Positions 22,454-35,375 of a DNA stretch of 64,000 nt are shown one piece after another. The position numbers and the translations under genes are program-made. The DNA comes from Labyrinthula sp. Ha (taxonomy: Eukaryota > Sar > Bigyra > Labyrinthulida > Labyrinthulaceae), in the NCBI GenBank assembly GCA_015227615.1, contig JAALGZ010000005.1:1860001-1924000 (forward strand), read 5' to 3'. The notes beneath the pieces were generated by a model. The model was not told the DNA's origin. It did not search any database and worked only from the letters and a program-made list of their open reading frames with translations. The number at the start of each line of letters is the position of its first letter. Positions within the stretch are counted from its first letter, which is position 1.

Positions 22454-23548
22454 CTCTAACAATATCCTTTTGACTTGAAGTGCAGAAAGATTTTTTGAGA
22501 CGTATTCCATTTAAATATTGCCCAAAGTTTTATCTCTTATCTCCATTCATACTGAATTTACTTTTCAAATTAAATTTATTCAACCTATCAACTTAGCTTT
22601 ATTCAGTTTCTTAAATCATGCGGAGTTATCTATATCATCTTTCTCTTTCTCTACCTGGAAGCTGTTCCACAGCAAAGAATCGCAGTTTATCTATAGAAAC
22701 TTTTGTTTCCTATCAACTCTTTTTGAAACTACTTCCAACGGAAAGTACGTTTCACGTTTCTTTTTTGCAAGCCCTATTGAAAACATCGCTTACTTCCACG
22801 AAGAGGTGTGATCTTGTTTAAGCACGTATTTAAACAATTCTTTCAACTGATAGTTCTGAACATCAATAAGCTAATAAGCTAAGTCTACTTTAGCTGAATG
22901 ACACTTACTTTCATATGACGCAACCAGCATTTTTTTTCTTGAATTATCTGACTAAGCTCTTGAAAACCAATATCTCTGTATTTCAATATCCTAGTATTCG
23001 GTGTTCCTTTCTCATTTCTTTTAGGTATTCTAGTTTGCGATATCCAAAATAGAACTTTTAACGCATTATTTTATCCCAAATAAGCTTCCTTGCGCCTTTT
23101 TAGACTTCTTTCAATGAAACTAAGAAGTAATAATAGCAGTGGTAAGTTTGATCCTTACCCATGCTTCGAGGGAAATTGTTTAACAGAAATAAGTGCTCTT
23201 AATTGAACCCGTTTGCTCACAACTCTAACTCGAAAAAAATTTGTGGAAAGATAGGAAAGGGGCCTATGGAGTTGAAATGAGAGCTGGTGACCAAGTAGCT
23301 GAGAAACTGTGGATAGTTTTCGTGCTTTTTCACCAATGTTTCGGTTCCACATTTTAAATTTTTTCTATATACCAACCTGTGCTACATGCAAACTAGCTCA
23401 GCGACAAGGAACAGGTATGAAAATGTTGTGAGTTTTGAAGAAGGTGAACATGTCACGCTCACAGCCACACATGATGGCAATACGATGTACTGTAAGGACC
23501 AGACTTAACCTATAGCCTATTAACCTAGCAACGTCTTCACTAGCCAAC
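22454..23548. other. Spacer after RRM gene
   Basis: About 1.1 kb separates two convergent coding regions. It holds the 3' UTRs. Open frames at 22518-22821 are T- and C-rich, overlap each other and have no recognisable domain; they are taken as chance. Confidence 0.5.
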
Positions 23549-23875
23549 CTAAACTGAGAACCTATCTAAACCCAATGTAGCAGACGGCTTTCTTACACCA
23601 CCCGTTCCATGCGTACCAGAACGATTACTTGCACCAGTTGGTTCTCGGTGGAAACGAAATGATGAGTCCATATTCATGAAGTTGTTGAGAACATTGCTGC
23701 GTCTGTTTACAAGACTAATGTTGGTGAGCGCAGTTACATTAGATCTGTTTTTGTTAATTTCAGCAGAATCATCCTCTTCTTCAAAAACATCGTGCTCCTC
23801 CTCTATTGATCGGGAAGGAGCCAAAAGAGACTGTAAAATGAGGTTATTGTAATTTACTGGACCGGACATTTGCAT
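23549..23875 (-). CDS. Small acidic/polar ORF downstream of the VTT gene
   Basis: An ATG at 23875 (or 23869) opens a frame of about 108 residues. It includes an acidic cluster (EEEHDVFEEEDDSAE) and then a polar, Asn/Ser/Arg-rich tail. There is no transmembrane segment and no known family. It lies on the same strand as the VTT gene, starting only 57 bp beyond that gene's stop. Immediately upstream of its ATG is a pyrimidine-rich run ending in TTTTTTAG, which looks like a 3' splice site. Possibilities are a separate gene with a 5'-UTR intron, a trans-splicing acceptor, or an alternative terminal exon of the VTT gene through a non-GTA donor. Length alone does not exclude chance, but the composition looks protein-like. 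Confidence 0.4.
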   Translation of the reverse strand: MQMSGPVNYNNLILQSLLAPSRSIEEEHDVFEEEDDSAEINKNRSNVTALTNISLVNRRSNVLNNFMNMDSSFRFHREPTGASNRSGTHGTGGVRKPSATLGLDRFSV

Positions 23876-23932
23876 TCTAAAAAATAAGTTGAACAGGCAG
23901 AGAATAAATATAAAACAATTGTGCAATAAATA

Positions 23933-26900
23933 TTAGGTTAAAACAAGTTTCTCAGGTGAAAACACGACAGATTTGGTTGAAGGAGACTTTGAGGAAATAA
24001 TATCTCCCGCAACAGTTTGACTCCTAGGTTTAAGATTTTTCACCGATGGACTTGAACTCAGTCGCGTCCTGAGGTTAAAGCTAGCCCTTTCTCTAGGGAA
24101 AAAAGAAAACAAGAAAAAAAATGTACCTTCTGTCAGCTGTGGCTCTAAATAGCGCGACACTTCCAAATCTATAATCCTCTATTGTTGGTCTCTCTTCCTC
24201 CTTCATTCTCTCCTTTGCTGATATCTTTTGCGCTACTTGCTTTGCTCTCCACCTACCGTAATACCATATATATATGAATGTAGAAAAAACCAAGGCCATC
24301 ATGATTACCCCCAAAGGCCTCTTAATCAAATTCAGTGCATTTCCGTCAAGCGCAACATCAATAGAATCAGTAACTTCAAAAGGCTCAAAACATGCGTCAC
24401 CAAGTAGCGTAAAGCTCATGTTCGAAATAATGCTAAAAACTGCAAAGACAATATGACCTCTCCTAAACCTAGTTGGCAAGTTTTCATATCTAGAGTAGAA
24501 AATAGTCCATTCTTGCTTTGTTATGTTATTCTCTTGGTACTTCTCCACTTCCTTATCTAAGGGCTCATTTTTGAGCTCATCTTCATACTCGACTGCAGCT
24601 TTAGCGATGTAATGAATAGCAACAAAGAAAGGGGTGAGTTGAACAACAACTGAAATCGATAGTAATACCGGATTCAAAGCAGCAAATAATTCTGACTCCT
24701 CCTGTTTAATGAGCACCGCCCCTGCAAAGGAGACCGGGATAACTAAAGTAAGATATAGCGAAAAAAAGTACTTGTCACCAGAACAGGGATACTTCCTAAG
24801 AGCATTTGACCCAATGGCAAGCGTAAGAGGCCTGTTAGAACACTTGTAGGCCCTAGAGTAAAAAACACAGAGGAAAATACAGTCAGGGCCGCCAACCAAC
24901 ACCGCTACCTTAGGTATTGTAAATCCAGGCTTCTCCATTATCTTCCTCATTGCTCTCATTTCCAGAGCGTTGACATTTACAGTTGCCCTAATTGCGACAG
25001 AACGGGCACCAATAAGTTGCCCGATAACATACTGCTGCAAGACGATGGAAATCATTTTAATAGCACTCGAAACTCCAACTGAATACCTGAATGATGATTA
25101 AGAAAATAATATAGTTACCAACCAGCTGCTGCAAAACTAAACCCTTCCCTTTCAGCAGACTGTGAAAGTAGCACCCCAGCACACAAATATATTGCTGAAT
25201 ATAAAATAGAATAAAACAATACGTAGACCAGGAACAGGTGGAAGCATGAATAGCCCCAATCCCACGGCAATGAAAACACCTGTTGTAGTAACAAGATCTA
25301 CCGGTTCCAAGACTTCGGACATGTAGGAAAGTATAACATTGACAGCTCGGCCAATTCCAATAACCGCTATAAACCACCCAAGACCAATTAGCAATACTTT
25401 ATGTAATATCAACCCATAATCTAAACTCTTCAATTTTTCTACAAGCCACATAGACTCCAGTTTGAAATTCAAGGAATGTTCATCGGCATACTTAGTACGA
25501 TGTAAAGGTTTACCAAGACAGGTATAGCGACGGATAGACTGAGTTATGAAACTTAAACCCAGATAAATAGCTATAACTGGGCTTAAAGCGAAAATAGCAA
25601 AAGCATAAACCCAATCACTTTCAGATATCTGAACCACTTTAGTTCCTATAGGGCTTTCTATCAGAACTAATTTTATAGTTTCAACACCAAATACTGAAAC
25701 AACTACACTGATTAGCGTAATTAATAAAATTGCGGAGATGAAAAGAATTTCATTGCTCACTGCAGCAATTTGAGATGCAAAAAGAGACGCCATAACCCAA
25801 CAAGTTAGAATTCCCAAAAGTGTTCCAACAATAAAAACTTGCGCAAAAGGCTCTACTTTTTTCTGGGCAGCATTTTCTGTAGCCCGATCAATTAAACGAT
25901 ATTTCGCCCGGATGGTAAAAGTAATAGCGTTGCTGAAAATAAAGCAGTACGCCCCAACGACAAGTGGAAGAGCATAGATTATGAATGCCTCAGGGCACCC
26001 TTCAGAATCCAAGTCAATAACATCTACATTCAAAGTATTTCCAGTTACATTGCAGTTCACATAATCAAAGTACAGTTTTTGAACAGTACTTTGCTGCCAT
26101 CTAGTAAACTCTGTATCATTAGAAAAATACCAACCCACAAAAACAGAAAGTGTAACAACTGTAACCATAATAAGAGCAAGAGCAACTGAGAGCAAATAAA
26201 ACTCCAGATTAACTTTTCTGAAAAAAAGAACTTTTTGCAGGGTTATCAAAACTGGAATTACAAAAAAGCTTAATCCAAGAGGTGCAAAAGCATTTGAATC
26301 AGCAAGAAATAGGGTGCCTATACAAATCCCAATAACACTAACCAAGAGAAAAAGAAATCCAATAGCTTTAATTCCAATATCCGCATAATAGAAATCTAAT
26401 ACGTAAAATAGAACCATTATCGCAAGGCTACCAGAATATATAAAAGTTGAGAACTCATCAAGTCCATCCAAATTATCAAACGTCGAATCTGCAAGTCCGA
26501 ATGAAAATTTTGAATCCAGGTCAAGTACGTTATCAAAATCAGCATCCAACGAACTCGCAGAGCTGTAAAACTGCAACTTCGAGAAAAAAAAGGTAAATGT
26601 GAGTGATAAGAACAGAGTGGAAAGAAATCCAGTAAAAAAAGCACATATAGATAACTTTCTCCCACCTTGCTCCATCTCCTCCTTCCAGTTCCATTTATTG
26701 GGTCTTGGGATCATCAGATCCCCAAAAGCTGTACTCATTGTGCGAAGAGCTCTGGACCCTTCTCTTAGGTTCGCAATTGATTGACTGTGTCTCATTGATT
26801 GAAGTGTAATACTTCGATTAACTCTGGAATTAAGAAAGCTATTATTCACTGCTCTGGGCGAGGAAGATTTGGCCTTGACTCTTTTACTCCCCAACGCAGT

Positions 26901-26960
26901 TGGACTCGTTGGCGTGAGAGGAATGGGAACAGGCATCGAGTCGTCTTCTGGGCTTGACAT
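23933..26960 (-). CDS. Large polytopic membrane protein with VTT (SNARE-associated Golgi/TVP38-like) domain
   Basis: Six exons (26960-25223, 25194-25119, 25086-24881, 24852-24772, 24742-24127, 24092-23933) encode 958 residues. The five introns are 28, 32, 28, 29 and 34 nt. Residues 1-100 are a Ser/Pro/Arg-rich cytosolic tail. About ten hydrophobic segments follow (for example 106-127, 174-192, 228-247, 325-348, 450-473, 519-537). The VTT core has PPVPGLPIYLCAGVLL, where two exons join at residue 580, and then a conserved KPGFTIPKVAVLVGGPD and PTSVLTGLLRLPLGQ. Splicing restores both, which validates the introns. A cytosolic, basic, Ser-rich tail ends the protein. VTT proteins act in ER/Golgi membranes; animal relatives are lipid scramblases (TMEM41B, VMP1). 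The long N-terminal membrane region is typical of protist versions as I recall them, not of TVP38. Confidence 0.8.
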
Positions 26961-29900
26961 TTTGACACAACTGTTGTTTAAATTAATGCAAAGTGCGTGT
27001 GTTACTTTTTGGCCGTTTCCAGTTGATGGATTTTTAGTATGGACGATTTGGTTTAGCAGAAGTTGTTCTCGGCGTTACCTTTGACAGTTACCGTTAGAAT
27101 AATCTCTTTATTATGAATTTGACAGTAATTTCCCGTCGTCAGAGAATAGATCGTAAATAAAATGATGAGATACGCGATGAATCTGGTCTAAGATTTCAGA
27201 CAAGCACTTTACGTACATTTTGTTTAAAGCATTCTTTTGTAATGAATAGAGCAAACTATCAACTACAAAGTATTTAATACGTTGCTGGAAAATAGCTTTC
27301 TTATGGAGTAGGAAACTCGAATAAATGATTGGATAAATCAATTTATCTTAATGTAGTTTCCAAAGGCCAGATTAACAAATAAATAAACCATTAGAGAAGA
27401 AATTGCTCCAAGGAAATATATTTCTCTCCGAGGCGAGTGACAACGTTAAAATAGATGAATATGTATGTGTAGAAAACTGAAAGGAAGAACATTTACTTTT
27501 CAAGCATTTACGCTGGATAATAATAATCCATCTTTTTCAAACATATTTCACTAGAGCAAGCAAGTATGGATTAAAGTAGAAGTTTGGGAGGATGAAGAAC
27601 AATTTTAACATACATGAGCCCTCTAACTACAGAAAAAGAAGTAAAAGCATGATGGTCTAAAAATATCTCGGCTTTTACGAAAACTTGAGCAGAGCAGAGC
27701 ACACCAGCAATGGTTTATGAAAGAGGTTTTTTGGGAATCCTCATATTTCACTTTAACAAAAGAGCCCTGTTAAATGCAAAGGGTATGAAAATCCCCATCC
27801 GAATGAACAGAAAAATATTGCTACAGAGAACTGAATCTCAGCTGAATTTGAAAGGATTACATGATAGTGGTTGACGGAAATCATAAGAAGAAAAGCAAAA
27901 TTAGCTGTATATATTATTTTTCTAATTAACCTTTATAGGTTCGCATGCCTGCCAGGTTTTACAAGAAGAATAAGTAGATGATATTCTTGACTTCGAGTCG
28001 AATCATTTGAACTTTAAGTTCAAACTTGGTTGGGAGGTTGGGTTCAAAAATTCTTGATCGATACATATGTTGAAGCTTCTAAACTTTTTAAGAAGAGAAC
28101 AGGGCTGGGACTTGACGGGTAAAAGCAAAAACTTAATCAACATTCAAGGTTTTTACTTCATATCAATGGGTTAAAGCTAAGTATAGAATGTAGACAATAG
28201 GTAGACCATTTAGGTTCAACCTGTAGAAACTGAGTGGATCAGTCAAATAGATCAAATTGGTGAAGTCAATGTTTTGTAGAAAAGAAGCATTGCTCCTATT
28301 TAAATGAATTCTACTTTTCCTTGAAGAGTTGAAGCTATGTCCAAAAGCATTTGACATTGGTTATGCCTTACCAAAAACTCACATCTGGAAAGTCATTGTG
28401 CGCAATTTCCTGTGAAAATACGAAGAAGTAATAGGTATTTTCTTTTATTATTTATTATTTTTTATATTTTTCCGTGCTGTATTCTAACTATAAATTTCAG
28501 CTCTATATTTTATATTTGATATTTCCATCTTTTTATGATAACATGGATCTTCCTGAACCTTTCTTGTGATTCGTTGAACTTATTAAAGTGTTGGTACATT
28601 CCATCATGGGCTTTGAATATTTCACCTCTGGTCTTTTCAGAGCAGTTTCTACTTAATTTCCAGCTGCATTTATCTTCAATGCAAACTCTCCATCTGCCTT
28701 ACTATCTAGCCCCCCTAGCTACTCCAACATAGTTTTATAGAGAGGATACCCCTGGAACCTTAATCTACTTACCATTTTTCTTGACAAATTTTGTGCGATC
28801 TCTAGAAAATACCCCATGGATGTGTTGAGATGGAATATGAAGTTTAATTCAAATAGAGCAGTTACATACAGTATATACCTTCACACCCATTTCTTAAATA
28901 TGAACCAGCTATGCCTTTTTGGTCTTTGGGTGGTGTTGAACACTTCATTCTTGCTGGTAACCAACCCATTACTAATCCAGTACCCTTTCATTGACCTTAG
29001 CTAAATGGATGCGAGTCCTTCAACCTCTGCACATTTGCTGAAATTGCTCTTAATTTGGTTATGTTTTCTTCTAAAGTTTTTTTAACATATCTGTGCATAT
29101 TTATTTCATCGTGAGTCATAAGCTGTTTGAATGTCCTTAAGTTTAAGGTCTGATTCAAAGTGTTGCTTAGTATAATGGAAGAGGGAAATGACTAGATACA
29201 CTACTTTGCCGTATTCGAGAATGCTGGAGAACTACGTTCGTGGGTCCAAAATATTTTTTTCAGCTAGTTCTGTCAGGGTTCACCCATTATCTCAAGAAGA
29301 GCATCTAGAAACCTCTCAATTTTAGCCCTTGTATAGAAGTCAGAAAGCTATGATTCTTCGCAACTTCATTCTCAGTTCTATTAATTCACTGTCTATTAAA
29401 TCTTTACTCGCGAAACTACATGATGTCAGAAGTTGTTTCGCATACATGTCATGTGACGACTTTTACTCTGCCCCTATTTGAATAGTGCAGCAGTCTCATC
29501 TGACATCATTACCTAAGCGTTTGATATTTAAAGGGATTAAATATCGCTAACAAAGTCTATAGCATTTTATGCTCCCATTAGCACACAGCCAAAGCTGATC
29601 ATACAAAGGAAACAATAAATAACCAGAAAGAACGTGTAGAGAATACAATAGTGGGCTAACCCATGGGTTGAATCGTTTTGAGCACAAACCTCCTATATGA
29701 TTTTCATTTGATTTTGCAGGTACTCTTGTAACAATGTCTTGAAACATTGTCATTCTGGCCACTGACTTCTTAGTGCCAGTGAAAATTATCGTTCACTAGT
29801 AGATATATGCTTCGAAAGTTTATTAATGTATGAAAATTATTAAATACTGACTATCTTAGCATCTTTTTCATCTTATACATTTTGCAAATAGCAAGATCTT

Positions 29901-32900
29901 TAGAGAACTTGTTGTCATGAAAGGTCTCATGTATTTTTGTGTCTGATATCGCTGCAATCGCCGTGTGAGCTATACCATTTTTATGAGATGTTGATATTTA
30001 ATTAATTTTTGTAAACATGTTCTTCAACCTGAACAGTGTTTGTTTTGAGATTTGCAAAGCCTTTGTAAATTACCATTGAAATGCTATACAGAATTTCTAC
30101 ATTGAACTCAACAATAATATCGAATTTGCAAAATCCTGGGGCTCTGCAAAAGATTTACTTCTCTTGGGCTATATAAGGTTCATTTTGTACTTTGGTTGAT
30201 TAATATCCTCTAAAAGAGAGTAGGGTGAACTATTTTACCACAATCATAGCAACATGAACCCGTTACAGTCCTTCGACACCCCTTCTCTTACCTTGGAATG
30301 GGAACCTACCAGCAGTCCCATTACATGACCGCTCATACCCTTATTAGTGTTTGTTATTAACCTAAGGATACATGTCCTCACATTTTGTTCCGTTTTTGGT
30401 TAATATATTTTGCCTGTTTTTACATCATATGACAATTTGGCGCATTGTTCAGTGTGCTAAATTGAGCTTTAGACTCCCCAGTAAGAAAACAGTTGGCATG
30501 ATGTGTATGGGTTTGATGAATATTCTGAAAGATATTAACCAAACAAATCCGCTGTAGTACTTGAGCTCTTTAAACTAGAAATGACAAACTGAAAGGGTTA
30601 GCTGCATGAACATCTACCTCACTATCCACTGAAAAAGATACCCGGAGAATTAACTTAATCGGGAAAGAAATTTAGAACTAAGCCCCGGGTACTTCGATTA
30701 CTCTACTGTCAACAGTCCGCTTTTGAAATAAAAACCTGCAATTTTTCAAATAAAAAATCTATTAACTAGTCGAGCTTCCATAAAAAAAAGACTAAACTAT
30801 TGACGTGGCACGAACTGACGACAGAATATGTCGTGCGGATAATGCAGAAAAATGCTTGAGAGAAAAGAAAGGCGTATATTTTTTTGGGATAAATAAGTCT
30901 TCTTTTCAATTTTTAAACAAGAAAGACATAATGCCCCACCAACCCATAGCCACTGGAAACAAAAAAAAACTTCCAAACATGTGAAACTTAAGTGTAACAG
31001 ATAATATAATGATTCAGGAACAATCGATAACAAATCAACAACAATTTCTGTCACCAAAGGAGTAAATTAAAGCTGGAAACAAGCACAATAACAATAGTGA
31101 TAGAAATAATGAAAAGACTTTAGATGCTGAACTCGACATGTAATCTAACACATGATATGTCGGGTATGTAATAATGGCAGCTGGGGCGATGCAGTATTGG
31201 AATATCAGCCGACATTTGCCTTTCTTATTTCTCTGTCTTCTGTATAATGTCTTTAGTTTGTCCAAAAGGTGAAATTCCTTGTGCAGTTATTAATCAAATT
31301 AACTTGAAATGAAGTTGTATATGATAGTTAATGGAACATGGTAGTAACTCCTAACTGAGCTTTGGGGGTTAAGGCCATGCCCTGATTAAATTCAACACAA
31401 TCATTGCCAAGGGCGGGTAATGAAGACAGGGGTGCTTTTTCGTATGGGAAGACCAAAAAAGGCGAAACAGACATCATCTGCAAGTAATCCATCATTCATG
31501 CTAATTAACATCAAGGTGGGAGACAACCCCGTCGATGCATGCTCACAGCAAACTCTCTCATGTAACCTTGAACTTCCTTTCATGTTAAAATGGAGCAGTA
31601 CTACAAATTACTTGTCCACTACAATTTGAGTTTAAAGATCCAGTTTCGATACTAGAAACCTCTAAAAGAATAGAGAGGTGTTGTTTGTTTTGGCACTTTT
31701 AGAATACGGTTGCTGTCTTATTTCCAAGAATATTTTATGTTTTAATAGAAAATTGGACGAGGCTAAGATTCCAGGCATTAGATTATATCACTGGTTTTTA
31801 CTTCCTTGTTACATTAACACCCTATGAATATATCAAAGCCTTCACTAAGGGGTTTCATTTGAATTTTTTGACACATCTCTATACATGAGTGATGTTAATT
31901 TCTTTTTGACAGAGATGATGCGATGAAGCTACTCATTGGTCAGATATAAATATAACTTCAATTATATCTGAGTTGTAAGTATATGTAGATCTATTCTTAG
32001 TTTCCAGTTGTAGTGTATATTCTAGGACCAGGTTTTCTGTAATTTAATTGGGCTCTTACCTTTACTTTTTAATCACACAAACCTTACCTGGATGTATTTT
32101 ATAGACCACTGTTAGTGCTATTGGAAAAAAGATTATGCTGCAAGGAGGAACAAGGACGAATTATGTCCATATGCTGGTACTATAAGTGAACTTCAAAATA
32201 TTGGTAACTGCAAGTTATCTTTTTAGGAAAAGCAGTTATTTATAATAGAGTTATGGTTGGTATGAAAGCATACTTTAATACTTAAAATAAATTACCAAAA
32301 ACAAAAACTATATTTCAAAGAGACAGTGGCGGATTACTCGTCTCAAGGTGAAAATAACTATATTATTTAGAATCTAACCCTTGTGAGCATGGGGTTTCTT
32401 TGTACTATATAGTTTAACACGTATTATAGGTTCACACTAAACCTCCAAAATACGGATTCAAGTCCTGCAGAGAAAATGGTCTTAAGTTTAGAGCTAGTTA
32501 ACTGTTCTTCAGGGAATGACGCATTGTAGTCTATTCTTCTGTGGCAGTAGCATTGGCGTACTTCTTTCTGAATATTCTGGTTTTGTATCATCCCATGCCT
32601 CAAAATGTGTCTGCACTTTTTTCCAGGCAATATCTAAAAACTTAAGAGCTAATATTGTCACGGTTCTACAAAGGTTAAGACTCCGTATTAACTGAAACAA
32701 CGGGGTAATTCGCCCAACGAGTTCTTGGGTAACAGAAACCTGCCCTTAGTCGCTAGATATTACCAACAGCATCTAGGTGGCTGACAATTAGAGCCCTGTA
32801 AACTCAAATTCATCAATATCTTCTTGATTATTTGAAACAGAATCACTTTCTTGTCACTGTTTGGGCTGGACAATATTTGATTCTTAAAGTGCATAAGAGA

Positions 32901-35375
32901 TGATATCGCCTAATCCTATTGAATTTATGGTTGTGTAACTAGGTATGTCTAAACAAGGAAATATAATGATAGACTATGGGTTACTATCTGTCATACTAAA
33001 TATTTTTCCAACAATTTTTCGGCATTTTATCGTTCTGTTTTGAGGCACTCGTCATCATGGTATTATGCCCTGAAAGTAACATTTCATGATGACACTAAGC
33101 TGGACTTAATACCAACAACACATTATTATGCTTTTGCCACTAAATAGTTAAGATTCTTTCTTCCGAGATCTTGTTAAAATCCGAAGTCATAATAATAAGT
33201 CTCCCAAGACCATATTTTAAGATACTCACTAACATTTCGTGCAAATTTCTCAAAGAAATCGTTTCTAAGGACAGAATTAGGACATATTAGAAATATATAC
33301 ATTCCTTAAATTTCCACGATTTTATAAAGAAACATGTGATGTACAATATGTGCCGATTTTCTAATAAAACTTTCATCTTTGAGAGTACAGAAATTGCTAT
33401 ATAGTAAAAGAGCTCCAGAATAATGTAATGGCTCTTTTGCGACCGAATTGCTATTCACTAAAAAAACGTATTCTTAATATGCCAGCAAAGTTAAAACATC
33501 CTTATGAACGACCTTTCTGTGCTCACCATTTGGTTCAAGGTTTATTCTCTTAACAACAATGTAACTTCGGATAAAAGGCTCTTATCTAAGTTCTTAACCA
33601 ATTATGTTTACCATTAGGTACCACCCAAAATTTATTGTTTGTAATTATCCCTCCTTTCTCGTATCATAGTTATCAGAAAGCATCTATATTATTCTTATGT
33701 TTCGTTTTGATTTTTCTGTCACTTCTTTTCACCGTGTTTCAATGTTGGGGGTTGTTATTTTGTAGAGAAATAAAATAGTACACTCAACGCAACGAACTCG
33801 TCGATTCCTTCGCCTCCGACAAGACATGTGAAGCGATATCAAATTGCTTTGAATGGGTTTAATGAGTAAAACCTTCTCTTCAAGTAGCTTTAAGGACTGG
33901 ACTCGTAAAAACCATTATGCTGCCACAGTCGTATATGTCTTAATAAAAGATATTAGAGAAAAAATGAACTAAATAATGACTTTAATGATAGGGGTTACAG
34001 GCTTCTACCCTAAAAAGGATAGACTATCAAACTTGCATGCAAATGACAAACACATTTATGTAAGCGAGTAAATCAACTCCGTATTGATTCTGTGCACATT
34101 TTCAAATTTGCAGACTCATTGCCTTATAATTTGCCTAATGGAGTAAATGCGAAGTGTATCCATTCACTCGGGGAATGCGTAAAATCGAACACTTTGCATT
34201 ACAGCGAGGGAGTACACAAGAACTCAAATTAAAGTCACCGTCAAAACTAAATGAAACTAGAATATAAGGCTATGTACGTTTCTCAAGGCTTTGGGCTTCC
34301 ATCATCGATAAAATTAGTCGTATCAGCTCTGAAACGAGAACTAGACTGTAAACCCCCACTTTTCAAGTTCATATCCATAAGTAGCTCCTAGGCTCTTGTT
34401 TAAACTGGTATCCATTATGTACCACAGATAGAAGAAGAGCATTTGAAAGAAAAAAAATACTTGATAGGGCTTAGAAACTGAGTCCTAGCTCAATTATACT
34501 ACATATACTTAATGAAAGCTATGAGAAACAGGACAACAACTGCTCATTAAATAATTTCAGGACTTTGTGATATCTCTTGATTGCCAGGTCTTTTAAACAA
34601 TTTGTACACCTTTGCAATTCATTTTCATCTATATTTTTCTTGATTGGAGCTTACCTACCGAACTGGTAACAAGGTAATAATTTACCCTTTTTTCTATGTC
34701 AAGAAAAAAAAAGATTCCATGTAATTTTGTTAATAAATGCAAAGTTGTTGCATCCCAATCATAAAGCAGCTTCTCAAACTTGTATCAACAAACCCCAAAC
34801 TTTTCGTAGTATGTACCAGCAATACCTTTTCTTCCAGAAACCTATCTCCATGGAGCTCAGCTGATGTACCATAAACTTGTTGATTAGTTATTTAATTTAT
34901 TCTTGTCCTTTCTCACTTGTAACAAAGCCCTTCTAGCATATGTATAGAAAAAATGAAGATATGAGAAACTTCCGTTGCAGAATAAAAATATATAACACCA
35001 TCATGCTATAACAAACTCCCCTGAATGCAAGAAAGACTGGGTACTCATTCTGGAGGAAATAACTTTTTCAGTGAATTTAGATATAACTTTAAAATCCAGC
35101 TCAGCATTTAACATGAAAATATATAAACTTATTCATAGGGGTCACTGAGGATTTCTTGTTTTTCTTCACCATATCTTGACAAGCAGCCCATAAGTATTTC
35201 TTGGGGATAACGTTAAAGAGCACAAGTTTCCTTCTCGTAACAGTATCTTTTCAGTTGCATGTACTTATTTTTCCCACGAAATTGCTGTTGAAGGCTCACT
35301 ACCTAGTTGATGTTAAGTGTTAATAAGTAAAATTGAAACACATGAATTTGGCATTAAATTAGAATTCGTTCACAA
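26961..35375. other. Gene-poor spacer, 8.4 kb
   Basis: This long AT-rich stretch has no intact gene. Near the VTT start it contains TAACGG on the minus strand (CCGTTA at 27091-27096) next to CAGTTA. Overlapping hydrophobic frames at 30797-31265 (minus) come from T-rich DNA and carry no known signature. Two overlapping minus-strand frames at 32424-32700 resemble the end of a pogo-type transposase and are listed separately. The rest is unassigned. Confidence 0.55.
32424..32760 (-). mobile_element. Possible decayed pogo/Tigger-like transposase C-terminus
   Basis: On the minus strand, a stretch reading TPLFQLIRSLNLCRT recalls the P-x-D-Q-x-x-I-x-S-x-K block near the end of pogo/Tigger (Tc1/mariner superfamily) DDE domains. 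It is followed by LALKFLDIAWKKV, like the A-x-x-x-L-x-x-AW-x-x-V helix that ends those proteins. The spacing between the blocks is shorter than usual, the upstream DDE region is not recognisable, and no terminal inverted repeats were found. If real, this is an old fragment of a cut-and-paste DNA transposon. Chance similarity is a serious alternative. Confidence 0.25.

Noticed and set aside
30797-31265. Overlapping minus-strand frames with membrane-like stretches
   Set aside because: Composition effect of T-rich strand; no mini-intron joins the frames sensibly and no family is recognisable.
31401-31583. Minus-strand frame containing LSP and ADD, recalling LINE-type reverse transcriptase
   Set aside because: The two words are only about 14 residues apart, whereas the family needs about 40, and nothing else of the domain is present.
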